64,000 bases of DNA from Liquidambar formosana. Its lineage: Eukaryota > Streptophyta > Magnoliopsida > Saxifragales > Altingiaceae. This document shows positions 10,991-24,135 of the stretch, piece by piece; within the stretch, counting starts at the first letter, position 1; the number at the start of each line of letters is the position of its first letter. The notes under the pieces were generated by a model. That model saw only the letters and a list, made by a program, of their open reading frames with translations, was not told the origin of the DNA and ran no database searches. The position numbers and the translations under genes were made by a program. The DNA is taken from NCBI GenBank assembly GCA_039720395.1, contig CM077820.1:13725848-13789847 (forward strand), in the 5' to 3' direction.

Positions 10991-11876
10991 TAAATTTTCC
11001 TCTCAATAAAATTCCAAAAAATTAGTAACTTCTTAGTTTGTTAAAATTGCAAAGACCAATAGTACAAACCTTAATAAAAGAATCTAAATTTGATGATGAT
11101 TTTGATGAAAAAATATTTTGTGTTGATTTTGGATATTATTTTTTAAAATTTTGGTTATTTGTTATTTTTAAAGCCATCTTTAATCTATAATCATTGACTA
11201 TATCAATGGTGAAGGGAAGAAGGGACAAGTAGGGGCCACTGCCCCACACACTTATTTTAGAATTAAAATTTCACATGCTGATTTCATGGTATTTACACAT
11301 TTGCCCCCATGTGTTTAACCTTTAGTCCTTTACTAATTTATTATTTATTGTATAACCCCACCCAACCCACTAATTCATGCAAAACCTCCTTTTATCATTT
11401 TAGCTTTTCACTTGAAACAGTCAGACAAAACTTTACAAGTCGCGTGTAATCCAGCAATTGTAAAGGTCTTGATTTCTTGAATATCTTTCAATGCTTTCAA
11501 AATATGGAGAAGTGTCGGGACAATTGTCAAGGTCTTGATTTCTTGAATAGAAATAATATCAATGAAAATTTATATTTTTGTTTATTTGTAGTTCAAAAAT
11601 TTTCTTTGATAATGTTATTGTTAACTATGAAAAAAAACAAATTTGTGTAAAATTGTAGTCAATAATTACTTTTTTTAATTTATAAAATTAAAATAGAATC
11701 TAACAATAAACTAATTAAAAGTCACCTCATTAAGGCAAAATCCTAACGGGCAAATCCTTTTTGGTTGTAGAAAATAACTTATTATTTCTACATCGACTTA
11801 ATGTATATAATATATTAGTTGTGGAAGTTTATTGCCTTTGAAATCTAATTTATTTGCTTAGAGCATGGGCAATTAG
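10991..11876. other. AT-rich spacer, no gene seen
   Basis: I see no coding motif on either strand. The last bases (11872-11876, ATTAG) are the left copy of the target duplication of the adjoining retroelement. The stretch may be host intron or flank related to NLR copy A. Confidence 0.5.
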
Positions 11877-13865
11877 TGTGGATGCCGGAAATTGACTCAG
11901 GGGGGAATCGAGTTTGTATTCCACTTTTAAAAGGGTTTTTAAAAAAGCAAGGAATCGCCACCTCATTTTTAGGGTACGAGGAAACCACTAAAAGATTTTT
12001 TTTAAAGAAAACAAATTTGACTCCATTAATGGAAAATAGGCAAGTCTTGAACCAAAAACAAGGGTTCGGGGGCTAGGATACGAAATGGGAAGGTTCTGAG
12101 CCACGGCCCATAGGCACCCATTTTGCTCGATAAATCGGTCTCATTTATTAATTAGGCTTAATCAATTTCAACCATGCAATAACTAAAAATTAAGAACATT
12201 AAAAAATAAAAACTAATCTAAGTTGGACTTGGGCTCAAGCGAGCGGCCTATGTACTTCTGACGAAGATCAAAGTCCATGTAATTCGAACAAATCATTTTG
12301 GGGGGAGAGTTTCACTCCTCGTAGGACTTTATTAGAATCCAATCCATAATCAAACACTTGATTTTGAAAAACAACTCACTTTGAAACAAACAACTTTAGT
12401 TTAAAAACTTGTTTGATTTAGAATCAAAACCCTAATATAATCCTATGAATAATAAAACTCAAGGGAGCATGCATCATCAAATAAATAGTTACATCATGGC
12501 AATGAAGTTTAGAAATTATACCTTACAAAACTGAGGCAGAGTTCTGTTTGCAACCTCGGGGTTTTGAAGTTGAAATTTGGGCAAAGCTTCCACGCTTTCC
12601 AAGCTTTAAGATGGCCTTAAGGGAGGGAGTTGCAAGTTGGGCAGAGCTTCCGCACCTTCAAGCTCTAGAATGGGTCGCAAGCTGGAGGGTACTAATGGGA
12701 ATGTTCCCCACTAACTATTGAGCCAATTAAGCTCTTCTTTAGAATGAGTCCCAAGTGAAGGGATTCTAATAGGAATGTTCACCCCACACTCAAGAACTCA
12801 AGCTCTTCATTTACTTAGGAATACTCTACTAAGACTTGATGTAGAATGAATGAAGGGAGGACCCCTATTCATAGTGAAAGGTGGGTGGAATGAATGGCCA
12901 AGATTAGATCTAGCTAGGGATGATCCAAGGGCTCTAAAATACTCTCAAGAGCTAGTTCCTATCTCAAACACTTCAAAATCTGAAGGAAATTCGAATTATA
13001 GCGAGAAAAGGACTCTAAAGAGGTCAAGATAAGGCAAAACACGGTCAAAGGCCCAACGGGCACCCTTGGTGTCTGTTTGGCCCTTCTAGGTGGCCACATG
13101 GCTAATAGTAGCTGATTTGTGCTTTTTTAACTCCTTTTGTGCACTTTTATCCCTTCTATGCTATGTATTTGGTCCATTTCAAGTCCAAATACATTGATTT
13201 TGGACTTAAAATGACCATGGCTCAATTCTCTATTAAAAATCTAGTTAAAACAATCCTAATTGAGCCACACTTGGTCAATTAATCAAGGGTTAAGCCCGTA
13301 TGGCTCATAGAGATCAATTAAGGCTTATCAGGATAACATTAAGGTTTGAACCCTAATGGAGTCCTAGTTGCAATCAAACTCCCCCAAGAATATTTCCAAG
13401 CATTAATACACCTTAATTAAAACCCAATTGAAATTAATGCGGCATTAATTGAACTCAATTGGATCAAATTAAGAAGCAATTATAAGAAGGGCCGACAAAC
13501 GAAGTCAAACCGAGCCTACTTGGACCATCCTTAAGCAAATCATCTCCAAACTTAACCAAACTTTAAACCAAGCCTAGAAATGACATCCTGAGCTTATTAG
13601 GATCATCTTGGGATGAATTTGATGAGAACTGGATGTCAAACAAGAATTATGCAAGTAAAATGACATAAATGCCTTCCAAGTCGCAAAAGTTCTTATTAGC
13701 TACCAAGACTTAACCAAATTGAACCTCGGAAGATACCATGGATTCTTTGGGATGTCTAGAGCCTAACTAAAAAGATTTGGTGCCAAAATGATGCGATTCT
13801 CTACATGTAAGAATGCATGGGAGATGAAGAGGTGTGAATGGAGGGATAAAAATGGGGTGTCTACA
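11877..13865 (-). repeat. Left LTR (element's 3' LTR), 1989 bp
   Basis: It matches 20387-22392 nearly throughout, with some indels near 13070 and 12480. On the minus strand it begins TGTAGACACC and ends CACA. Its TATA is mutated (TATGAATA on the minus strand, near 12864), unlike the right LTR. Confidence 0.9.
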
Positions 13866-13989
13866 GAAACCCCTCATTGGCAAAGCTTGTGTCAACAAGT
13901 GATCGAATGCCAATGTCAAGAAAGACAGCCCATTTTCACAACTATTTGTTGACAAAAGTCAATAGGACATCTTATGAGTAAGGATAAGT

Positions 13990-15460
13990 ACTCACAAGAC
14001 AATGAATAATCAACACTATTCGTCTTATGAGTAGGAATCAATACTTATAAAAAGTTTAATGGGACATCATATGAATAAGAGTCAACATCATACGATAAAA
14101 CCAATGAGACATCATATGAGTAGCAGTCAATACTCAAATGTTTATGGACAAAGATGTTATAAGAGTAGGAATCAATACTTATATAACCAAGGCAAGTTCA
14201 TATACAAAAAGGGATCAAGAGTAGGGATGAGTATGGGTCAATACTCGAGGCGAGTATTGGTTAATACTCTTAAGATAAATATGGGTCAAATCTTGGAATG
14301 AGTATTGTTCAATACTCAAAATACGTGGGATGAGTATGGGTCAATACTCGAAACAAGATAGTGAGTATGGATCAATACTAAAAGTGAGTATGGGTTAATA
14401 CTCAAGATAAGTATGGGTTAATACTCGGGGTGTGAGTTTGAGTTAATACTTGGGACGAGTATAGGTCAATACTCAGAATAAGTATAGGGTCAATACTTAT
14501 AATGAGTATGTGTCAATACTCAGGATAAGTATAGGTTAATACTTAGGATGAGTATATGTCGATACTTGGGGTAAGTATGGGTCAATACTTAGGATGAGTA
14601 TGGATCAATATTGGGGATGAGTATGGGTCAATACTCGAAATAAGTATAAGTCAATACTTAGGATGAGTATGTGTCGGTACTCGAAATAAGTATAGGTTAA
14701 TACTTAGGATGAGTATGTGTCAATAATTGGGATAAGTATGGGTCAATACTTAGGATGAGTATGTGTCAATACTCAGGATAAGTATGGGTCAATACTTAGG
14801 ATGAGTACGTGTCAATACTCCAAATGAGTATAGATCAATACTCAGGAGGGCCAATAAAACATCATATGAACAAGGGTCATTACTCATATGAGAACCGATG
14901 ATATAATGTATGGATAGAAGTCAATGTCCATACTGAAAGTCTAGTAAGAAATCTCATGCGTAGAAGTCAATACTCATAGAGAAAAACACATAAGCTAGCA
15001 AGGGTCAATGCTTAAGATGAATAAGAGTCAATACTCACGATTAAAAGCACATGAGCAACGGTCAATGCTCGAAATAAGTAGGAGTCAATACTCACAGAGA
15101 AAAGCATATGAGCAAAGGTCAATGCTCGAAATGATTAAGAGTCATTACTCATTTGACGAAAAATACATAAGCAAAAATCAATGTTTAAGATGAGTAGAAG
15201 TTAGTACTCAAGAAAAATATCGCATCATATGAGTAGAATTCAATATTCATATGAAGAGGAACAATGTGTTATATGAGTAAGAGTTAATATACGTACAACA
15301 AGAGAACAATTGAAATGAGTGATCATTTGAGTAATAATCAATACTCATATGAGAAATCTAAAGCTTCGTATGAGTAGGAGTTAATACTCATATTAAGAAA
15401 CCAATGAGAAGTGGTCAGTACTCATGTGGTGTGGATGAGATTCATCAACATTCATAAGGG
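13990..15460. repeat. Tandem array of GAGTAT...ATACTC dyads in the element 3' UTR
   Basis: The core, 14220-14850, is about 28-30 units of about 21-22 bp of the form gagtatgggtcaatactc followed by a short variable linker. Each unit is an inverted repeat (GAGTAT/ATACTC, sometimes AAGTAT/ATACTT). The flanks, 13990-14220 and 14850-15460, hold longer, looser units with 'catatgagtag...gtcaatactcatatga'. Hypervariable tandem repeats in the 3' UTR are known for Tat/Ogre elements and can seed satellites. The short reading frames across the array are by-products of the repeat. Confidence 0.85.
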
Positions 15461-16682
15461 AAGAACGAAGGCTACACATGCCTTAAAACAGTTTCAGGAG
15501 GCATTCAAGCCTCGAACTTGGATTGAAAAAGAGCCTAAGCTTTAAGGTGTTGAACCTGGAAACTAAAATGACTGAGGTATCTAGGCCTCAAGATGAACAA
15601 AGGAGGCGTACGGGCCTCAAGACAATCATGCAAAAATTCATAGGCTTAGAGATGAGGTCAATTCACGGGCTTATACAAATACATTAAAAGACTTTCAAGC
15701 CTTAAAGCTGAATAGAAGAAGTCCATAATCTTGGAGACAAATACTCAAAAAATGCCTTAAAACCAAACCAAGTAGGCTTGCTAGCCTAGAAACAGACATG
15801 CAAAAGACCCTCAACCCTTGTGATAAAATGGTGCAAACCTTACGAGGGAAGATAGACCTTACGAAAGGTATAGCTTCTAAAGACATGATAGACACTCATA
15901 CCATGATGGATTTAGAGACTAAAGCCAATAATGGCTTCCAATAATATTCATTATTTTTCTTTTTTAATCGTTTATTGAAAGACATTCTTAAGGTTATCTA
16001 CACAGACTTAGTACAGTCATGGAGCCTTTTGTGAAACAATTTTCTTTAATCATGGACACGCCTTAATAGAAAAAGATGTGCTTTTAAGAGGCCTAGATCA
16101 ACCCCGTTGTTCATTCAGAGTACAGAGATAGAGTGGACACTTCCTTTTTCCCTCTTTCCTTTTTCAAACACCCTAACTTTTGCCTAGATTGCCCTTTTGG
16201 GTTTTCAACCTAGCGGGTTTTCTTTTCTCTTCATTTCTTTTTTACTACCACAAGCCTTTTAAATATTGAGAATGTTTCAACCATGAGAATTCAATCCATG
16301 AAGTCTCATACCTCTTCTCTTCATTGAGCCATTCAAGCCTGTCTGACCTTGATAATGCTTCAACCATGGAGGAATTCAATTCATGAAGTCTCATACCCCT
16401 ACTCTTTATTGAGCCATTCAAATATTTCAATCAAATAAGCCCAATCATTCCCTTAGAGATCACTGCTACAACTTTTTTGTCATTAAATCTATGACAAAAG
16501 TTTGGGTTAAAGGACATAGTAAGGTCCAATGAATGAGACATCTTGTTTAATCATGGGATTGAATGGGATCATAACAATCAAGAATTCTTTAGAGGGCAAG
16601 GTCAATGACCACTAAAGACACGAGACCAAAACTAAACACAAAGACAACTATAGAAGAATCAATAATGAGGGACTCTCTCTCT

Positions 16683-16713
<31 letters not shown>

Positions 16714-17829
16714 GAATCGACAAGACAAAAAGTAACAAAAGATAATGGAAAAATCATATCAACTTTCTTAGTGGCATGTTAAATCTCTTAAGAGGCTTAC
16801 AGATGAAACTATTTCTTTTCAACTTAGTCACAAAGAATCACTTTCAATGATCAGTCACATGCAAGGCCCCTTTTTTCCTTTTTATTTTCTTTTCTTCTTT
16901 TTATTTTAATTTTTTTTAGGCCACGCCCAAGGTGACTTTATGGGCTACCTACGTATCCCCACTTAATACTTGAAAGAAACAGGTATAATTGAAAAGCTTG
17001 TCTTTTGTAGGGAATCAAGTTTTCATAGTTCAAATGATTTTTCTTTTCTTTTTCTTTTTTTTTTTTTTTTTGAAAGCCCTCACTTTTGCCTAGGCCGCCT
17101 TTCAGGTTGAAAACCTAGCGGGCTAGGACTCTGCATATGCCAAAGATTTTTATTGATATAGGGACCACCTTAATTTGATCTTCAACTCTCCTTCCAAGTT
17201 ATGAAATGATGTTTTGAGCTCTTTCATCACAAAGTATTTCTTCAACAATTCTCTATCAATCTTCTTTGACATTCTTGATGATTCTACCATCACTTTTCCA
17301 CTCAAACATTTTTTTTTATCTCTTTTTCTTTTTCTTTTTCTTTTTTGCTACATGGGCTAATCTTCTCGAAAGTCCGATTTTGAATTGTTCAATGCTCAAC
17401 TTCTTAATCTTCACAGGCTTCAAAGGCTTTCTTTAATGGACTTGATGAGTTCTCTATCTTCATTTGGGAGGGTGGTCCCTAACTTAACCATTTCAGGTTT
17501 ATCATTGTTTCCAAATTAATTGGTCATAGTTCATCCATTATGCCTCTAAAGTTTATATTCATGCCACTTTGATCATTGATTGATTGATGAGAAGATATGA
17601 ATGGAAAGACAAATGAATATTTGGAATCAAATAATTTTATTGAAAGACCAAGGAATAACAATGAAAGACCAGACTAGCAGCAACAGGGACTCTCAAATTA
17701 ACTAGGAAGTAAATGGACTATAAACTAGAAAGAAAATGAACCAATCCTAAGTCTACTTTGAACTGAACACGCTCAAACTCCTCATCACAAATGTTCATAA
17801 CTGAATCAGTATAGCAGTAAGCACTAAGA
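15461..17829 (-). other. Non-coding interior of the gag-only element
   Basis: This is where pol should follow gag on the minus strand, but no protease, RT or integrase motif is visible in any frame. It contains long T-runs (16688-16712, 17055-17071), a direct repeat of about 85 bp ('caaccatg...gaattcaat...atgaagtctcatacc' at 16276 and 16361) and scattered short frames. The 'tgcctagattgcccttttgggtt...aacctagcgggtt' block near 16181 recurs near 17089. Confidence 0.6.
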
Positions 17830-19242
17830 AAGATTTCCTCGAGAGTCAATCAGATTATAGCACCTGAACGGTTGGATGACTTTAGTGGACTGATGACTCC
17901 TTTATCAAAGAGGTCTTGGATCTCATACTTCAATCTTGGGCAGCGATCAGTGCTATGCCCCTTGCCTTAGTGGAAGTCATAATACTCATTTTCCTTAAAC
18001 CGATGAGGTAGAGAATTAGGTAATGGTGCTGGGTCAAGCGGTTCAAGTAGACCCTTTACCTTCAACTTCTCAAAAACATGGCTCAGTGGCATATGAAGCT
18101 CAGTGAATTGATGAGGCCCTTTATCTAATTGGAATGGATGGGAAGAAATGGTGTTAACCTCAGTGGACTTTTCATTGGTTGTAAAGCGACGGGGACAAAG
18201 TTGTTCCTCATCATTAATTGTCCTATTAGTGATGGCATCTTCTACTTGGTTTCCAGCTCCAATTAAAGCTTTGAAGTTTAGAAAATAACGAGCAAACAGA
18301 TGCTTGTGGTAAACTGGTAAAAGGTTCTTTACCACCATTTGGATCTATTCCTCTTCATTCGGCCTTATATTCATTTAGGATGCCTTAAGTCTCCACCTAG
18401 TAATGAAAGCAGAGAAGGTCTCATTTCACTCCTGTTTAGTGGTCTCCAAATCCCTACGGGTAACATCAACTTCAGTGTTGTACTTGCAATGATTGGAGAA
18501 TTCTGTATACACATCTTCCCAAGACCGGGTTCGAGATTCATCCAACGATAAAAACCAACGGACAGCAGATCTAAATAGAGACTCATGAAACATTTGGGCC
18601 AAAAGCTCATCTGTGGCTCTTCCTAGGTGCATAGCTATAGTATACATTTTCAAATGGGTCTTAGGACAACCTGTACCATCAAACTTTTCAAGCTCTGGCA
18701 TTTTAAACTGGGTTGGTATACGGGCTTGAGGAAAAAGAGACAAGGTATGGTTAACAATCAAATCATCTGACTTGCAAATATTCTTAAGGGCTTTCTCCAT
18801 GGCTTTAATTTTGGAAGCTAGCACTTTCTAATCCTTGGGCACGAGCAAATTAGGTTTAGGGGTGGCAACCTTTGGTTCCAAGGTGACACTGGACCAATCA
18901 TCTAGGTTAATTGGGTAATTCTAGGCATTCTGTGGCATGGCTTGGGTATTTTGTGGTGGAGCTTGAGTAGTCTGTGGAATGGTTTAGGTATTTTATAGAA
19001 TGGGTTGGGTATTTTGAGGTGGAGTTTGGGTATTTTGTGGAATAGGTTAGGCATTTTGTGGAATGGGTATGGATTACTCGTGCTTGAACCGCTTCCTGGG
19101 CCATCCTCATTGCCTCATCAGATTTCAAAGATACTTATTGCAACATAGTCATCATCTCATGTAAGAGCTTGTTAACATTCTCAGATGGGATCACTTCCTT
19201 AGAAGAGGTCGATATAGGTATTGATGGGTTTATTTCTGACAT
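17830..19242 (-). pseudogene. gag: Gag polyprotein of Tat/Ogre type, decayed
   Basis: The minus-strand gag starts at ATG 19242 (MSEINPSIPIS). An early stop follows the MTMLQ segment, then MAQEAVQARV and repeated serine/threonine-rich stretches broken by frameshifts. The best block is 18824-18426, with FKMPELEKFDGTGCPKTHLK, AVRWFLSLDESRTRSWEDVY and KYNTEVDVTRRDLET; this is the capsid-like core of plant Ty3/gypsy Gag (retrotrans_gag). A C-terminal block, 18338-17967, has LPHRFKENEYYDFH; a TAA interrupts it, then GKGHSTDRCPRLKYEIQDL continues. The stop stands where relatives have glutamine. Leader length from the LTR to the ATG is about 1.1 kb. It would encode the particle protein only, and is probably dead. 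Confidence 0.8.
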
Positions 19243-20365
19243 AGCTTCAACTGAATGGTTTACTCTAACTAGTCTTCCTGTATGATCTTGAATCCAAGCC
19301 AGACCCTAACAAGAACATATTTTCTTTTAAGCTCAATTCGAATTTTATTTTAAATCAAGGCCTATGACTGCTCCAAATTTGATGGAGTTGACCTTAAGTA
19401 CCATACCCCTAGTTGAACACTCTATTTTGACCGAATTCCACAGGATGAAAGATAGGGACGACACACATGGGACCAACTAATCCTAAGTACCTAGACGAAC
19501 AACATAGCGGTATCTCATGGGTATCAATGCATTGTAGCTAGGTTTGACACAGCATACCCTTAGTTATACAAGACATCCTAAAAACAAGAAGGGTGAGTTG
19601 ATATACTGAGGTTGTAGGACTAGTTAACCCTACTTTCCTAAGTGGATAGCACAATGGAATACCATAGACACAAACAAGAGGTTAGACCTAAACTTGACAT
19701 ACCCCTAGTTAGACAGTCATCCTTTAAGGGTATAAAGACATACTAAGGACATGGAGACAAATGTCCCTAAGTTGTAATGTAAGGATCAATCACAAACAAT
19801 TAGGCAACATAACGACCCAACAGATTCTCAACCAAAGGTCCATGACTATTTTGATATGTATGATGTTTGACACAACATGGCCTTAGTTAGACAACCCATC
19901 CATTAGTATGCCTTGTGGGGCATTGGGTAGGTAGACATACTAGGGTCATTGGGTCATGTTATACCTTATTCATTCAATCACATAACATGTATAGTAACGA
20001 GTAGCATAACAGCATGGCTTTGACATTACAGCAAAGTGAGCCCAATATGTGTCCCTATTCTATATGAAATTGGGTGAGTGAAAGGTTCCCCAATTGCTAG
20101 AGAGATTTTATACCTAGCCACATGTGAATAAAGGAATTCGCGTGGCTCCAGCAGTACGACCTACTCATATGGTATACCTGAACGGCGAACCGCTTGATAC
20201 GAGGCAATTGGAGTTGACTAGCTATACCGTCAAAGGTCCAGTGTAGCCGATCATTGGCAAGGATACATCGATGCAAGTATGCAATGCAAAAGAGTGATAG
20301 TGCTCAATTGATTAACACTGAAATTGATTAAGCCCAATAAATAAATTTGAGTTTAGCCCTCAATA
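19243..20365 (-). other. Leader (5' UTR) of the gag-only element
   Basis: This is the non-coding stretch between primer site and gag on the minus strand. It has repeated 'acataccctagttagac' type words at about 19390, 19560, 19705 and 19880, which look like an old internal repeat of about 150-170 bp. I see no gene. Confidence 0.55.
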
Positions 20366-20383
20366 TCCCCAATGGAGTCACCA
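20366..20383 (-). promoter_or_regulatory. Primer-binding site of the gag-only element
   Basis: On the minus strand TGGTGACTCCATTGGGGA begins three bases inside the right LTR. It differs at three positions from TGGCGACTCCGCTGGGGA of the Tat element at 33411, so both probably use the same tRNA class. I did not identify the tRNA. Confidence 0.75.
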
Positions 20384-20386
20384 AAC

Positions 20387-22392
20387 TGTGGACACCAGAA
20401 ATCGACTCAGAGGGGAATCAAGTTTCTATTCCACTTTTAAAAGGGTTTTCAAAAAAGCAAGAAGTCGCCACCTTATTTTTAGGGTACGAGGAAACCACTA
20501 AAAGATTGTTTTTAAAGAAAACAAATTTGACTCCATTAATGGAAAATAGGCAAGTCTCGAACCAAAAACAAGGGTTCGGGGGCTAGGTTACGAAATGGGA
20601 AGGTTTTGAGCCATGGCCCATAGGCACCCATTTCGCCCGATAAATCGATCTCATTTATTAATTGGGCTTAATCAATTTCAACCATGCAATAACTAAAAAT
20701 TAAGAAAATTAAAAGATAAAAACTAATCTAAGTTGGACTTGGGCTCAAGTGAGTAACCTATGTACTTCTGACGAAGATCAAAGTCCACGCAGTTCAAACA
20801 AATCATTTTGGGGGGAGAGTTTCACTTCTCGTAGGACTTTATTAGAATCCAAACCATAATCAAACACTTGATTTTGAAAAACAACTCACTTTGAAACAAA
20901 CAACTTTAATTTAAAAATTTGTTTGATTTAGGATCAAAACCCTAATATAATCCTATGAATAATAAAACTCAAGGGAGCATGCATCATCACATTAACAATT
21001 ACATCATGGCAATGGAGTTTAGAGACTATATCTGACAGAATTGAGGCAGAGTTCTGTTTCCAACCTCGGGGCTTTGAAGTTGAAATTTGGGCAGAGCTTC
21101 CACTCTTTCCAAGCTTTAAGATGGCCTTAAGGGAGGGAGTTGCAAGTTGGGTAGAGCTTTCCGCGTCTTCAAACTCTAGAATAGGTCGCAACCTAGAGGG
21201 TACTAATAGGAATGTTCCCCACTAACTATTGAGCCATGTTCTTCTTTAGAATGAGTCTCAAGTGAAGGGATACTAATAGGAATGTTCACCCCACACTCAA
21301 GAACTCAAGCTCTTTATTTTCTTAGGAATACTCTACTAAGACTTAATGTAGAATGAATGAAGGAAGGACCCCTATTTATAGTGAAAGGTGGGTGGAATGA
21401 ATGGCCAAGATTAGATCTAGCTAGAGATGATCCAAGGGCTCTAAAATACTCTCAAGAGCTAGTTCCTATCTCAAACACTTCAAAATCCAGAGGAAATTCG
21501 AATTATAACGAAAAAATGACTCTAAAGAGGTCAAGATAAGGCAAAACGCCGTCAAAGACCAACGGGCACCCTTGGTGGTGATTTAGCCCTTCATGGGTGG
21601 CAGTTTGGCCCTTCTAGGTGGCCACATGGCCAATAGTAGCTGATTTGTGCTTTTTTAACTCTTTTTGTACACTTTTATCCCTTCTATGCTATGTATTTGG
21701 TCTATTTCAAGTCCAAATACATTGATTTTGGACTTAAAACGACCATGGCTCAATTCTCTATTCAAAATCTTGTTAAAAAAATCCTAATTGACCCACATTG
21801 ATCAATTATTCAAGGGTTAAGCCCATATGGCTCATAGAGATCAATTAAGGCTTACCGGGATAACATTAAGGTTTGAACCCTAATGGAGCCCTAGTTGCAA
21901 TCAAACTCCCCCAAAAATAATTCCAAGCATTAATACACCTTAATTAAAACCCAATTGACATTAAGGAGGCATTAATTGAACTCAATTAGATCAAATTAAG
22001 AAGCAATTATAAGAAGGGCCAATGAATGGAGTCAAACCGAGCCTACTTGGACCATCCCTAAGCAGATCATCTCCAAACTTAACCAAACTTTAAACCAAGC
22101 CTACAAATGACATCCTAAGGTTATTAGGATCATCTCGGGATGATTTTGATGAGAATTGGATGTCAAACAAGAATTATGCAAGTGAAATGACATAAATGCC
22201 CTCCAAATCGCAAAAGTTCTCATTAGCTACCAAGACTTAACCAAATTGAACCCCGGAAGATACCATGGATTCTTTGGGATGTCTAGAGCCTAACTAAAAA
22301 GATTTGGTTCCAAAATGATGCAATTCCTTATATGTGATAATGCATGGGAGATAGAGAAGTGTGAATGGAGGGATGAAAATGGGGTGACTACA
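20387..22392 (-). repeat. Right LTR (element's 5' LTR), about 2.0 kb
   Basis: It is the mate of 11877-13865. Read on the minus strand it is the promoter-side LTR. It retains a consensus TATA (TATAAATA on the minus strand, 21380-21373), which the other LTR has lost. Confidence 0.9.
21373..21380 (-). promoter_or_regulatory. TATA box of the gag-only element
   Basis: TATAAATA followed by GGGG on the minus strand, inside the LTR that lies 5' of gag. Confidence 0.6.
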
Positions 22393-24135
22393 ATTAGCTA
22401 TCTTAAAGTATGCCAATATTTTATGAAACTTATTGGCATAATTGTTTCCATACTTTATCTAAATTTTGTTCGATTGTTAAATTGCTAATTATATGCTCCT
22501 TGATATTTGAATAGAAATTATATATTGTATGAGAATGTATGATGAATATGATTATATGTTAGTCTATTGCCTAAAGCATGAATCTAGAATAGAATAATAT
22601 GTGGCGTTCATTACTGGACAATGCTCCTTATAGCATATTGTAAATTATTTTTACGTGGGTTAAAATTTTAGAGTATGGATTTACAATTGCCTATATTGTT
22701 ATTTTTTGAGGTTTTATAATCTACATAGACGGCATGAATTAAAATTTATTTAGCATTTTTAGCAATCATATTTTTGGCCTTTTAGTGAAAGCATAAATGG
22801 TTGGTATGTAAAAGCCGTCTTAAAGTTACATCCTTATTATCATGAAATGCACAATATGGTGTGTGAAATCTGGTTAAAATCAATCCTATATTAAAGATTA
22901 AAAAGTGGCATTACAAAATTTTTCTCTTTTTGTGTGAATGTCTTGGACTTGCATGCAAGCTAGATCCAAAATCATTAAGAGGGATAAAACTGAAGCCTAT
23001 AAAATTGCCATTACAGTGGACACTAAATCTTTGGGATTGGGGATCTTTTGAAAGAGGTTCAATGAGTCAAAACAAATTGTAGGGCAACTAGGAGGAACTA
23101 AAATATATTGAGGGGTATTTCCTAGTCCCATTCCTTTGGTGATTGTATTCATCACTGTCAGAGTTTGGAAGAGCTTAATTTTGAGTAAGTTAAAGAACGG
23201 AATTTGGTAGGGTTATTTTTTTATTTTTTATTTTTGTCAAATTGTTGAAAGTCTCACTTAAATTAATAAGTATTTATATTAGTGGGGTCGCTAATGTAGT
23301 TATAAGCTATTCTCTAAAAACATTCATGAAACAAGACATGCGTGCTTGATTTGTTAAATTACAAACCACATTAGAACCTAGCTAGTGAATAGCTCATATC
23401 GTTTATATGGCAGGTCGAAGTTCGAGTTCAAGTACCTAGTTTAACACTTAAGGTTCTTTGAGACGGAAACTTAATTACTAACACTAAGTATAAATTCAAC
23501 GCATAAGAGATACATGCAACGCTAACTACAAATTTAGTTTTAAATTTTACATCTCGTGGAGGATTGTTAAATATGATTTACCAATATTTTGATTCTATGA
23601 ATTTATTTCATTCATTTATTCTTTTAATTCCAATATTTATGTTGATTTATGTTTTGACTGTTATGCTGGTTATTTAATTCCCATATTACTTACTGTATAC
23701 AATCCTACGTTGTTCTAAACCCACTAGGGTGAATGCATACATAGAAAAAAGAAGAATAGATTGAAATTTTCTAACCTTCTTTCTCTACAATTATTTTGTC
23801 ATTTTTTAGTAGTTATTTTAGATGTATTTTGTATTTTATATATATTTTGTAAGAAATAATCTAAATAAGTTTGAGCATATGGGCAATTCAAGGTTTGTGG
23901 GGAGTCTTACCTAAATACAATGTTCCCTAGAGGATCGTTGTACCTTAGGAGTAGAGCGCTAAGCGATCAAGTGCAGAAAACATATTATTCTTCTCTAAGA
24001 AGAGCCCCTAAGATTGCCTCGTTCCACAAGCTTTTTCTAAACTGAAATTGTATTCCTAATTTTTATATTTGATTATTGTTATTTCTTTATTAATCATTTT
24101 TAACTAATATAAATTCTATCCTTTATTTCTAACAG
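22393..24135 (+). other. Probable intron or 5' flank of NLR copy A
   Basis: This is AT-rich non-coding sequence ending in a good splice acceptor (tatttctaacag, 24124-24135). The part from 23874 ('gagcatatgggcaattc') to the acceptor resembles 46237-46455 before NLR copy C, so it is ancestral to the duplication and fits an intron. No P-loop, RNBS-A or GLPLA motif is present. Near 23380-23430 a box-B-like 'gttcgagttca' hints at an old SINE, too weak to call. Confidence 0.55.

Larger units (their letters stand above)
11877..22392 (-). mobile_element. Non-autonomous gag-only LTR retrotransposon (TR-GAG type, Tat/Ogre-like)
   Basis: Two direct repeats of about 2.0 kb, beginning TGTGGA and ending CTACA, bound the element, with the perfect 5-bp target duplication ATTAG at 11872-11876 and 22393-22397. 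The coding strand is minus: a primer-binding site abuts the right LTR and a decayed gag runs leftwards from 19242. No protease, RT, RNase H or integrase motif exists in the 6.5-kb interior. The space nearest the left LTR, the element's 3' untranslated region, is filled by a tandem array. Such gag-only elements with long LTRs have been described in plants as TR-GAGs and must use polymerase supplied by relatives. Confidence 0.88.

Noticed and set aside
14220..14850. CRISPR-like look of a short regular repeat array
   Set aside because: There are no unique spacers, the units diverge gradually, and it lies in the 3' UTR of a plant retroelement.
14059..15193. Small ORFs across the array
   Set aside because: The repeating peptides are direct translations of the tandem units.
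16688..17071. T-runs as transcription terminators or poly(A) tails of inserted SINEs
   Set aside because: No target duplications or polymerase III boxes were found beside them.
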